Assembly (NCBI GenBank): GCA_963662395.1
Contig: OY759511.1
Coordinates: 2,046,001 to 2,110,000, forward strand
Origin: JAPOXR01 sp963662395
GTDB lineage: Bacteria; Pseudomonadota; Alphaproteobacteria; Rhodobacterales; Rhodobacteraceae
Length of the DNA stretch: 64,000 nt
Direction: 5' to 3'
Shown here: in pieces, positions 37,346-46,358 of the stretch
Numbering within the stretch: the stretch's first letter is position 1
Layout of the letters: each line of letters starts with the position of its first letter
Notes under the pieces: model-generated
Told to the model about the DNA's origin: nothing
The model's input: the letters and a program-made list of their open reading frames with translations, nothing else
Database searches by the model: none
Position numbers and translations under genes: made by a program

Positions 37346-39093
37346 TCGTTCACCTCGGATTTGTTGTCGTGTTTACGGAAGAATTCTTGGTGCTGATGGT
37401 AATATCCAATTCCGAACAACGCCTGATCTGCCGCATTCAACGCGGCAGGAATTGGGTCGTCGCAGGGGTTCATCAGATCCATGATGGAACCAAGGACCTT
37501 TTGAAGGTTCACCGCCCTGCCAGGGCTCTGTTTTCGCAGCTTCGAAAAATGGTTCTGCGAACCCGCATCCAGAGTTCGGAAAATCTTCTGCGGCGAGGCC
37601 GACGCCGCGCTATAGAACTTGTCCTTGATCGTGGCGTTGACATTGCTGCCCAAGGCTGCGCGTTGAACTTCTTCGTAGACTGCAAACAGCCTTCCAAGGA
37701 CATAACCCTTGTTGGTATTCTCGGAGTTGAGTGCCACGGGAACCTCCCTATTGAAGTTTCGGATTAGGACGGATTTCAGGATTGCTGTGCGCAGCCCGTT
37801 CACTCGGCCATCTGCGCGAATTCGCATGAGCACTATGGACAGAAGCATTAGCGGGTACGGTGTTCCGGCCAGAATAGCACGCATCCATTCACCTGCCACA
37901 CGTGGAGGAATGTTCTTGCGTTCTCTCTGGACTGCGAGTTCGTTCAGATAAAGCCAAAACGGCGGCCACGCGCCTTGCGGAGGCGGCTCCAACTCCATAT
38001 CTTGAAGAAAGCGCTGGTAGTTTGCGGTCAATGGGCCGAAATCACTTTCCCAAAAGAATCGAACTGAGAGCCTACTCGCGTTTGGAGAAAGCCCCAGAAC
38101 AAAAAATCTAACTCCGGCATCAAGTTGCGGGTCGACCTGCGCCAGCCTTGATCCAATTCGTATGGCATCAAGTTTGTTCTTTACCCTTGACGCGGCCACA
38201 TGGTCGTCAGAGATCGTATCGAACATCCCGGCAAACAGCGCCTCTGCCTCCTGTGCCTTTTCCTGGTCCGAGGAATCCGCCCAAAAGACAGTCGAGGCAT
38301 CGCCGACCTGAAGGCGGTGGCACTGGTCGGCAAGAAATTGGTTCAGTGCGGTCGTGTAGGCAAAGGCGACAGATTTGGACACGGGAGCGTTGTCGCCCTG
38401 TTTGTGACCGTAGGATTCGTAAGCGTCCGAATTAAAGGTCACCAGCGCCGACTCGGCCATCTTTTTTGGTTTCCAGACTCCCTTGATTGGAGGATGCGTC
38501 CGCTCGATTGGTGATCGCTGCCCGGTTATGATGCAGGAGGCCTCGACGGTCTTCTTGCCCTCAACCGCGATCCACCTTTCACGCTCTCTTGACCATAAAT
38601 CGCGCAATGCAGAATTCTCGTGCAGGAACTGCTCCCTGTAGGTCGGACTACATGCAAAAACGATTCCCTCCGTGGGTGGACTCTCCGTGTCAAAGTAAAT
38701 TCGGACCTGCTCAGGGGACCAGTATTGCAGGAAGGCACAAAAACTACGAATGTCGGCGGACTCTGAATTCCTGAGAAACTTAAGGTGCTTTTCGCGAAAA
38801 CTGTCATGACGCGTGTCGCCCGGTTTGGTCAGCTTTCCTGCACCCAGTGCATAGTTGATGTTGTCCCATATGAAAAACGGCCGAGGTGTCTGGCCGGATC
38901 GTTTCGGAGAAGCGGGGACAGGCAGCAATCTGGGACTGCGATTCATGTCGTGGTCACGCAGGTCAGCGACCTCGGCCACACTGCCATCGGGGCGCAGCAC
39001 CACGCAAAAGCCGATTTTCTGGACCGAATAGCCGAATTCAGGCTTGTCCGGGAGTCGCTCGTACGCTCGAGCGAGAGAAGCAACAAGGCTCAA
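37342..39093 (-). CDS. cas8c: Cascade large subunit Cas8c (Csd1)
   Basis: Cas8c recognises the PAM and recruits Cas3; in I-C systems an internal start in this gene can also supply the small subunit. The 583-residue product opens MSLVASLARAYERLPDKPEF and has PRPFFIWDNINYALGAGKLT and ADQCHRLQVGDASTVFWADS. The Csd1 C-terminal signature YVLGRLFAVYEEVQRAALGS is followed by FRTLDAGSQNHFSKLRKQSP. The start overlaps the cas5c stop by 4 nt. Internal ATG and GTG codons exist in the last third, but I cannot say which, if any, is used. Confidence 0.96.
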   Translation of the reverse strand: MSLVASLARAYERLPDKPEFGYSVQKIGFCVVLRPDGSVAEVADLRDHDMNRSPRLLPVPASPKRSGQTPRPFFIWDNINYALGAGKLTKPGDTRHDSFREKHLKFLRNSESADIRSFCAFLQYWSPEQVRIYFDTESPPTEGIVFACSPTYREQFLHENSALRDLWSRERERWIAVEGKKTVEASCIITGQRSPIERTHPPIKGVWKPKKMAESALVTFNSDAYESYGHKQGDNAPVSKSVAFAYTTALNQFLADQCHRLQVGDASTVFWADSSDQEKAQEAEALFAGMFDTISDDHVAASRVKNKLDAIRIGSRLAQVDPQLDAGVRFFVLGLSPNASRLSVRFFWESDFGPLTANYQRFLQDMELEPPPQGAWPPFWLYLNELAVQRERKNIPPRVAGEWMRAILAGTPYPLMLLSIVLMRIRADGRVNGLRTAILKSVLIRNFNREVPVALNSENTNKGYVLGRLFAVYEEVQRAALGSNVNATIKDKFYSAASASPQKIFRTLDAGSQNHFSKLRKQSPGRAVNLQKVLGSIMDLMNPCDDPIPAALNAADQALFGIGYYHQHQEFFRKHDNKSEVNE

Positions 39094-39788
39094 CGCTTCA
39101 CCTCCGGGCTGCCGGGAGACGGCACCTCCATCACGCCGTCATGCAGAGATGCGCGAAACATCAGCGACGGACGGCCAGGAGAGTTGTGATCAATGTCCCA
39201 CAACATGAAGCCGAGATCGCGGGGAGTCCTGAAACCAAGCTCTTGAGTTTCGGCTTCAGGAGCGCGGGCAGGAAAGGGTTCACCAGATCTGATCAGCGCG
39301 AAATTCGCTGCGAATTCGCGCGTGCCAAGACAAGGCTGATTGAAACACTGCCCCCGAGCAGCGCGTCGGTTAAACATTTCGAGATGTTTGCCCTCTGTGT
39401 CCGTGGCACCGGCACGTGCCGTCAATTCGAAATGTGCTTCGATAACGTAAGCGGGGTTCGTCAGAACGGACGCTGCACGTTGTTCGCGGTTCTCGTCGAC
39501 CAAGAGTTGTAAGTCTGCCAGGTCGCCGCGTTTCATCGCCTGTTTGATCTTGGCCGCAGGCGCCTTGCGTCCCACCTCGTTGCGGCGAATCGACTGGAAC
39601 CGTATTGGCTTGAGGACGTGGATGCGATCGATCACCCACCATATCGCGGGTTTCCAATGGATTGCTTCAAGAATGCCTCGTGCCGCCGATGGCGTCATTA
39701 CGTCGTAGCTGGTGCGTTCGACCTTCAACTCTGGGCGGGTAAAGAGCGCATGCTGACCCCAGACGTGAATACAGATTCCATATGCCAT
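39090..39788 (-). CDS. cas5: Cas5c (Cas5d), Cascade subunit and pre-crRNA nuclease
   Basis: In type I-C, which lacks Cas6, Cas5c cuts pre-crRNA at the repeat. The 232-residue product starts MAYGICIHVWGQHALFTRPE and has the ferredoxin-like RAMP core with TSYDVMTPSAARGILEAIHW. The stretch KHLEMFNRRAARGQCFNQPC corresponds to the second conserved half with its basic and histidine residues. No cas6 is present, consistent with this role. It lies 54 bp after cas3. Confidence 0.96.
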   Translation of the reverse strand: MAYGICIHVWGQHALFTRPELKVERTSYDVMTPSAARGILEAIHWKPAIWWVIDRIHVLKPIRFQSIRRNEVGRKAPAAKIKQAMKRGDLADLQLLVDENREQRAASVLTNPAYVIEAHFELTARAGATDTEGKHLEMFNRRAARGQCFNQPCLGTREFAANFALIRSGEPFPARAPEAETQELGFRTPRDLGFMLWDIDHNSPGRPSLMFRASLHDGVMEVPSPGSPEVKR

Positions 39789-39842
39789 GATTTTCCCTTA
39801 CATCTGAGGCTTGCGATCTGCAGCGATCGATTGAAATCACTG

Positions 39843-42092
39843 CTACCAAATGCTTGTCTCCAAATACTCCGCATTCTCCCAAAGGAGGCCAGCACCCGAC
39901 TGGTAAAGGGACGCTCCCTCCAGCACACAAAATTGATTGCCTCTCAACCGGGGCGCATAGTAATTGGCATGAGCATTTGCAAGCATTTGATCGCGCGCCT
40001 GCTTCGGCAATTGGACAGTAAAGGGCTGTAAGGCACGGGCAATCAAACCCGATGAAACACTGGAGTCGGAAAGACGATCCACTTCGATGCAAGCAGTATC
40101 CTCGACTGCCACGATCACCGGAACCATGGTCTCCTCAATCATTTGGAAATCTGAGGCCGTGCTGCGATAAGGAAAGTTGGTTCCGCTTGTCGACGCTGCA
40201 AAGGCATCGACCATACTTTGACCCATGCGTTTAGGACCGATAGTCCAGTAAACCTGTTCGAACCAGTCGCAGATCGCCTCCGGGGAAAGCAGGTCTGAAT
40301 GGCGCATTGTAGTACTACGCGTGGCCTCGATATGCGGCAGCAGGTCTCGAGGCACTGGCCGACCCGAAGCCGAAAAGACCGTGAGGCAACTTGACTGCAA
40401 GGGCCTCTTGCCTTCGCGGTTCACGCGACCAGCTGCCTGAACGATGCTGTCCAAACCCGCTTCAGCACGCCAGCCCATTGGGAAATCGAGATCTACACCT
40501 GCTTCGATCAGACTGGTCGCAATCAGACGGCACGGTGCGCCACTGGCAAGGCGGTTTCGTATATCGTCGATGATCCGCCGCCGGTGTGCTGGATATTGCC
40601 GGGTAGACAGATGGATCGCTCCATCGAGACGCTCTTTCTGGGCGGCTTGATACAATTCAAGTGCATGCTTGCGGCTGTTGACGATCACCATGCCTTGCGA
40701 AGTTTTGCCCAGAGCGCAGACGAGGTCAGAATCTTCCATCTCGCCTCCCTGAACGATCTTGGCGCGACGGAGATGGTGAGCAAGAGCGGGAGGGTCAGCG
40801 GCCAGCTCGCGATCGGTCAGTTGCAACCCCCCGGCACGCAACTGGCGGCTGTCAAAGGCGGGCTGTGTTGCGGTGCAGAGAACAATGGTGCAATCGTAAT
40901 GTGTCGAGAGCGCATCGATCATGCGCAGAACCGGGATCAATAGGCGTCGAGGGAGGCATTGTGCCTCGTCAAGCACGATGATCGATCCGGCGATGTTGTG
41001 CAGCTTGCGACAGCGCGAAGGCCGAGCCGCAAAGAGGCTTTCGAAGAGTTGCACGTTGGTGGTGACAATTAGGGGGGCGGCCCAATTCTCCATTGCCAAG
41101 CGGAGTTTGTCGCGTGCTTCCAACCCCGGGGCGTCTTCTTCGATAGACGAATGATGTTCAAGCAACACGTCCCCGAAAAGACCGCGAAAGATAGCGGCCG
41201 TCTGATCGATGATCGAAGTGTAGGGCATGGCGTAAATTATGCGCCTATGACCGTGGCGCATGGCATGGTCCAACGCAAAACCCATCGATGCCAGCGTCTT
41301 TCCACCACCGGTGGGTACAGTAAGGCTGAACAGACCGGGTTCCTGGGATGCGCCTGCGCGAACCTGATCAAGGATTTCACCGCGCAGACGGTTCAGATCG
41401 GTATCGGTAGAAATCTTGCAAATATGTGCATCAAACGCGACACGAAGATCGTGCAGGATGTCGGTCATTGCGGGCAAGTTTCTATCGGAACATCGCCCCT
41501 CCAACCGGTCGTAGAAGGCCTCCGTATCGAGGAAGTCCGCGTCGACGAGACAGGAAAAGACCATTCGCCCGGCCACCGACAAATCGAAGCCCGGTGTCGG
41601 TTTACACACTTTTTGGGAGAGCTCCTTGAGTGCAGAACCTAAATCGGTCCGTGCAGCAGAGGAGATTTCAGGTGCAATGGTATCGCGGTGATTTTCGATG
41701 CGGTGCATCAAGCTGGCGCTGCAACCGGTGGTGTCGGGCAGACCAGCATGGTGACCGAGGATGGCATAGGCAAGAATATCGGCGGCCAGTCGTTCATTTC
41801 GTCCTGCCCGATCCATGACGAGCTTTCCACCGGCAGTAGAATGATCAACTCTGATGTCTTCGCCCATGAGAATTCGATCGAAGGCGGGGTCATGCTTGCC
41901 GAAATCGTGAAGATTCCCTGCGAGGCGAGCCGTTACGGACAAGCCGAGTGCACTCGCGGCCGAAGCCGCGAGTTCGGAAGTTTGAGCGAGGTGCTCGGCA
42001 AGCGTTTGCCAATCACTTCTGTCGGAAGACTTACCCGAATGGGCAAATGCTTGGGTCGAAATGGTGCGGATAATGTGTGATTCCTCTATCAC
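39843..42092 (-). CDS. cas3: Cas3 nuclease-helicase (type I-C)
   Basis: Cas3 degrades the target strand after Cascade binding. The 749-residue product has an HD nuclease domain (His34 in WQTLAEHL, His62-Asp63 in NLHDFGKHD, then GHHAGLP) followed by an SF2 helicase. The helicase has Walker A in TVPTGGGKTLASMG, motif II VLDEAQCLP, motif III CTATQPAF and motif VI QAAGRVNREG. The start codon is GTG at 42092 without an obvious Shine-Dalgarno, so the exact N-terminus is uncertain. It is the promoter-proximal gene of the cas operon. Confidence 0.95.
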   Translation of the reverse strand: MIEESHIIRTISTQAFAHSGKSSDRSDWQTLAEHLAQTSELAASAASALGLSVTARLAGNLHDFGKHDPAFDRILMGEDIRVDHSTAGGKLVMDRAGRNERLAADILAYAILGHHAGLPDTTGCSASLMHRIENHRDTIAPEISSAARTDLGSALKELSQKVCKPTPGFDLSVAGRMVFSCLVDADFLDTEAFYDRLEGRCSDRNLPAMTDILHDLRVAFDAHICKISTDTDLNRLRGEILDQVRAGASQEPGLFSLTVPTGGGKTLASMGFALDHAMRHGHRRIIYAMPYTSIIDQTAAIFRGLFGDVLLEHHSSIEEDAPGLEARDKLRLAMENWAAPLIVTTNVQLFESLFAARPSRCRKLHNIAGSIIVLDEAQCLPRRLLIPVLRMIDALSTHYDCTIVLCTATQPAFDSRQLRAGGLQLTDRELAADPPALAHHLRRAKIVQGGEMEDSDLVCALGKTSQGMVIVNSRKHALELYQAAQKERLDGAIHLSTRQYPAHRRRIIDDIRNRLASGAPCRLIATSLIEAGVDLDFPMGWRAEAGLDSIVQAAGRVNREGKRPLQSSCLTVFSASGRPVPRDLLPHIEATRSTTMRHSDLLSPEAICDWFEQVYWTIGPKRMGQSMVDAFAASTSGTNFPYRSTASDFQMIEETMVPVIVAVEDTACIEVDRLSDSSVSSGLIARALQPFTVQLPKQARDQMLANAHANYYAPRLRGNQFCVLEGASLYQSGAGLLWENAEYLETSIW

Positions 42093-42403
42093 GCAATTTG
42101 GTGAGAATTCATTCGAGCATTCCTATGTCAGCTGCAGCGCGACAATCAAGCATGAGGAAATGCGGTGCTCAGCGACAACCCGGGTGGTGACGGGGCGGAG
42201 AATTGTCAAGAGAGCCTGTCGGGAGTGCGAAATTGGCCGGGGCTGGATGAGATTCCCGAAAATTCAATCGATGCGTGCCGCGGGGTGTAACCCGTCCTTG
42301 CTGTTCAGCCCGATCCGGGCTCCTTCCGGACCCCGCCAGGCGAGCCGCGCCTGTATCAGGCGTTGCCGGCAGCTTCCTGGACGAATCACAACCTCTGCGC
42401 CCG

Positions 42404-44735
42404 CCAATGGCATTGAGTTTGGTCCGGAAAGATTTTCCTGATTCCTGCGACCGGCCGAAGTCCATGTGCCACAAGGCGTTTTCCGGCTCGCGCCGACCTC
42501 CCTCCTTCCGGCCTGACTCATGGACCGGACCAGGGCAACATAAGATCGAATCGACCCGTCCCCAGGAAGGACGCGCTGGATCCGCGCATCGAGAATCCGG
42601 AGAGTACCACCTTCTGCGGCAAGCGGCTGACCCGGAGGCAGATCGCGCTCATGCAGGAAACCGTCGAGCTGTTCCCGAATGACAGCCGGCGCGAACCGGC
42701 ACGCACGCTGTGCGAGAACCTGGACTGGCACACCCCGTCCGGCAGTTACCGGGAGCAGTTCTGCCTGCGGGAGCTGGAGCAGCTGGGTATCCTGACCCTG
42801 CCGGAGCCACGCAGCACCGGCGGGGACCGCCGGCCCGCACCGAAGCCGGTGAGCCCGGTGAACCGATCGACGCGCCGCTTCGGGAGTTGGGGCCGGTCAC
42901 GCTGGAGATCGCCGCCGGCGGGCCGGAGCTGGCCGAATGGACCGAACTCGTGGACCGCTATCATCCGCGCCGCTTCCACTCGCCGATCGGCTGCCACCTT
43001 GCCTGTTTCGTCCTTGATTGCCGCGGCCTCGGCCTCGGCTGCCTGATGTTCGAGAGTTCCGGTTCGCTGCCGGTCCGCGATGCATGGATCGGATGGACGG
43101 CGCACCGGCGCGAGGCCGGCCTGCCGCGGGTCGTGCGGCACAGCCGGTTCCTGGTGTTGCCATGGGTTCGGGTCAGGAACTTGGCCTGCCGCTCGCTGTT
43201 GCTGGCGGCCGGCCGTCTTGCCGATGACTGGCGCCGGGGCTGGGGCGTGCGCCCGCTGGTGGCGGAGACATTCGTCGACCGGCAGCAGCAGGCGGGCAGC
43301 TGCTATCGCGCTGCCGGCTGGAAGGGAATCGGCACTACCGCCTCCCGCGCGCCCAAGGAGGTCTGCATGGTCGAGCGGCGAGATGAAGGTGGGGTCGCGC
43401 CGGCCGGCAAGGGCCCCCGAAAGCGCCCGCGCCGGCACCTGATCAACACCTTCCTGGTCATCCTGGTCATCCTGCGCCTGGGTGCCAGCGCCGGGCGCAG
43501 CTATCGCGAGGCCCTTGCCGAGATCCGGGAGAATGCCCGCCTCCCGAGGGTGGCGCTGCCGCAGGAACATCCGGTCACCCCGTCGGCGATATGTCCCCCG
43601 GGCGGGCGCCAAGGTCGATCCGCGGGTGTCCAGGGCGCTGCACCGGCAGATCCTCGCCCGGGCTTCGGACCGCCCGCCCTGGCAGGGATGGCGGGTGTTC
43701 GGCATCGATGGCACCAAGGTCAATCTGCCGCGCCCGATAATGAAGGACAGCTGCAGGATGCCGGGCGAGGATGCCCATTGTCCGCAGGGGCCGGTCAGCT
43801 GCCTCTACGAGCTGATGCCGAGACTGCCGGTCGATTTCGGGTTGCATGCCGACACCAGCGAGCGGGCTGCCGCCATTCTGCATCTCGGGGCCCTGCGGGC
43901 CGGGGATGTGGTCGTCTGCGACCGGGGCTGCTTCTCCTGCAGGATGCTGCTTGCCCATCTCGCCCGGGGCCAGGACGCGGTGTTCCGGCTCAAGCGCAAC
44001 GCCAACGCACGGACCGTCAGCTTCCTTGCCGGCTGCCTGCCGGAGACGGTGGTCGAGATCCGGCCCGACAGGCGGGCACTGGCCCGGTTGAAGGCCCGCC
44101 ACCTCGGCGGCGCATTCGGGCCGCTGAAGCTGCGGCTGGTCCGCTACAGCACCGGCGACACCGTCTTCGCCCTCGGCGCGACCCTCATGGAGGATGACCG
44201 CGTCACTGTCCTGCAACTGGCCGAACTCTGCCGGGTGCGCTGGCGAATCGAGGAGATGCACAAGACCGCGAAGTGGTTCCAGGCCGTCGAGTTCCTCCGC
44301 GCGACCAGCGATTACGGCGTGCTCCAGGAACTCCATGTCAACTTCGTCATGGTCACCGCCACCCGCCTGATGACCAACGAGATCGATCGCGAGATCAACG
44401 CCTCGCCAGATGACCGGTCGCCGAAACGGGTGAACTTCAGGCATGCCGCCGCCATCTTCCGCAATTTCGAGGCGCTGGCGCTCGTCCAGGACGATGCCGT
44501 CGCCGAAGGCGTCTCGCGGAACGTCGACGACATCGCCGCCTTCTGGCAACGGGAACGGCCCGGCCGCAGCTACCCGAGGGTGTCGTTCAGGCCGGCCGAC
44601 AAATGGGCACAAAGGAGAAGGGCCTCCGCCACCAGCTGAACCACTTCCAGCCGACAAACCGGCTGCAGCAGGCCCGGGACCATCCACATCCTGTCAAGCC
44701 AACAGTGCCAATTCCTTAAGTCAATGCCATTGGGG
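42404..44735 (+). mobile_element. IS4-like element with DruA-type transposase, nested in the ISKra4 relic
   Basis: The inverted terminal repeat CCAATGGCATTGA starts at 42404 and its reverse complement ends near 44733. Directly outside lie 8-bp direct repeats TGCGCCCG at 42396-42403 and 44736-44743, which I read as the target duplication. The element is 2332 bp with one broken transposase gene. Confidence 0.8.
42571..44639 (+). pseudogene. DruA-like (DUF4338) plus DDE transposase, two frameshifts
   Basis: The first part (TFCGKRLTRRQIALMQETVE, then WHTPSGSYREQFCLRELEQL and GILTLPEP) and the second (ELVDRYHPRRFHSPIGCHLA, RDAWIGWTAHRREAGLPRVV, FLVLPWVRVRNLACR and ETFVDRQQQAGSCYRAAGWK) make up the DUF4338 region also called DruA. 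An IS4-type core follows: GIDGTKVNLP (Asp 1), VVCDRGCFSC (Asp 2) and VRWRIEEMHKTAKW. The last fits R-x3-E-x6-K with Cys in place of the usual Tyr. Frame changes at about 42865 and 43595 break the chain. The true start codon is unclear. Confidence 0.8.
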
Positions 44736-44857
44736 TGCGCCCGGGTTGCGATGCTGCCTCCGATGACCTTGAATGCACGCATCCGCCGCGGCCGGGAACG
44801 GTCGGGGAACACGGCTGCCTGTCCGCATATGGGCTGAGACGGGCAGGAGAGGCAGGC

Positions 44858-45257
44858 ATGGAACGGAAAGACAGGATGAGGGAATGCCGCGACCCGGACG
44901 CGGCCCCGTATCCGCAATGTCTGCGAGGAGTTGCTGCCGGGACCGAGAGTCACCTGTGTGTCCGACCTGTGGCATGCGCTGGATCATGCCGGCGGCGCCC
45001 TGCGGGCACTGGTGTCGGACGGGGCCGGGTGGAAGCGGCGCATCGGCGAGATCAGGGACGAGATGAAGGCCGGTCGCGTGCACGAGGTCACATCCGCGCT
45101 CGTGCCCTGCCGGGACCGGCATGCGGATGTGGCAGCCTGTATCGACCACTACCGGAAGAATCTGGACCGCATGCGCTGCGATGGCTACATCAGGCGGGGC
45201 ATGCAGATCGGCTCCGGCGTGGTCGAAGGCCGGTGCCAACCACATCCTTGCCATTAA
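44858..45257 (+). pseudogene. ISKra4-family transposase remnant
   Basis: MERKDRMRECRDPDAAPYPQ at 44858 parallels the start of the first ISKra4-type transposase. It passes abruptly to LPGPRVTCVSDLWHALDHAG and on to RRGMQIGSGVVEG, so the zinc-ribbon and catalytic core are deleted. The C-terminal ILAIKSCLQ reads in another frame. Confidence 0.8.
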
Positions 45258-45340
45258 GTCATGCCTGCAAACAACCGATGGGCCGACTGGAAGGCAAACG
45301 AGCCCCTGGCGGAGTAGACAACAAAAGTGGGTTGCACCCG

Positions 45341-45942
45341 TATATAATTCCCCATTTGATCCCTACCACGTCAATCGTCATACCGGCGCCTCTCTGATCA
45401 TTGACAAGGCGGTCCGCGCCGCTGTCCTGGGGCAACGGCCCCGGGTGGTCTGGCTGACCGGCCTGTCGGGTGCCGGCAAGTCGACGGTCGCCGACCGGCT
45501 CGAACAGCTGCTGCATGAAGCCGGCATCCATACTTATGTGCTCGACGGCGACAACTTGCGGCAGGGAATCAGCCGCGATCTCGGTTTCTCCGATGTTGGC
45601 CGGGTGGAGAACATCCGTCGTGCAACCCAAGTGGCAAGACTGATGGTTGGTACCGGCCTTGTTGTCATCGTGTCGATGATCTCGCCATTCAGGGCACAAC
45701 GCCGGATGGCCCGAGATCTCGTGGATGAGGGCGAATTCATCAGAGTGTTTGTCGACACGCCGCTGAGCGTTTGCGAGCAGCGGGATCACAAGAACCTCTA
45801 CAGCAGGGCACGGAAAGGCCAAATCCGCGATTTCACCGGCATCGATTCACCCTTGAGCCACCGGACTCGCATGAGATCATCCTGAAAGGCGCCGAAGAAG
45901 ACCCGGACCGACTTCTCGCTTACCGGACTCCTGCTGACCGGA
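45341..45942 (+). pseudogene. cysC: cysN/cysC-type sulfate-activation remnant (APS kinase part)
   Basis: FDPYHVNRHTGASLIIDKAV resembles the C-terminal end of the CysN GTPase. It runs directly into an APS kinase with P-loop VWLTGLSGAGKSTVADRLEQ and the family blocks VLDGDNLRQGISRDLGFS and FIRVFVDTPLSVCEQRDHKN, then GQIRDFTGIDSP. A frameshift near 45850 moves the end (PPDSHEIILKGAEEDPDRLL) to another frame. The sulfurylase GTPase part is absent: the ISKra4 end lies directly upstream. This was probably a CysNC fusion. Confidence 0.8.
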
Positions 45943-46242
45943 CTCTGCCGGCGACACCGCACCCATGGCCATGCCGGGTGACCGGACCCTTTCAACGTCT
46001 CACACCAATACAGGTGAACCTGTCCTTGGTTCTTCTTGCCGACCCTGGTTGTCCCCGATTTCCCACTTTCTCGAACGAATGCGGCCCGTCGCCCACGGGC
46101 GTCGCCGGCTGACCTGGTCCGATCCTCCATGCCGCATCCGGAACCGGAAAGTTCAGTCTGTATTGATATCGCCGTGAGCGAATCGGGCGGTTGCAGAACC
46201 CTGGCACATTCAGGTTCTTGTTGCCGAGGCTCCCGGAATGTC
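45943..46242. other. Gene-free stretch
   Basis: Short overlapping frames on both strands show no recognisable domain. No terminator or tRNA is evident. Confidence 0.4.
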
Positions 46243-46267
46243 CGCCAGTCAAATAACGGTCAAATAA
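46243..46267. repeat. 25-bp direct repeat, copy 1
   Basis: The sequence CGCCAGTCAAATAACGGTCA and the next five bases (AATAA) are identical to copy 2 at 46332-46356. Within each copy GTCAAATAA occurs twice in tandem. Confidence 0.85.
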
Positions 46268-46331
46268 GCCAATTCGGCACAAGTAGTTGAATAATACCAG
46301 TTTTCATGACCACGCTCCCGTGTCTTCCGTG

Positions 46332-46356
46332 CGCCAGTCAAATAACGGTCAAATAA
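46332..46356. repeat. 25-bp direct repeat, copy 2
   Basis: This identical copy of the repeat at 46243-46267 ends two bases from the stop codon of the AlbA_2-type pseudogene. The 64 bp between the copies code for nothing visible. Confidence 0.85.
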
Positions 46357-46358
46357 AT

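Larger units (their letters stand above)
42283..45339 (+). mobile_element. Second ISKra4-family element, deleted inside and interrupted
   Basis: The left end GGGTGTAACCC is at 42283 and the right end ACAACAAAAGTGGGTTGCAC at 45318-45339; both match the ends of the ISKra4-type copy at 30.2-31.9 kb. The 5' stretch up to 42403 and the stretch from 44744 onward align by eye with the two sides of a single point in that copy (CACGAATCACCG...CTGCGCC against GACGAATCACAACCTCTGCGCC). An IS4-like element sits exactly between them. About 0.9 kb of the transposase core is missing. Confidence 0.75.

Noticed and set aside
42283..42403. 5' part of the truncated cysN/cysC gene on the other side of the mobile elements
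   Set aside because: The sequence left of 42283 shows no CysN motifs, so the insertion did not simply split the gene; a deletion must have occurred.
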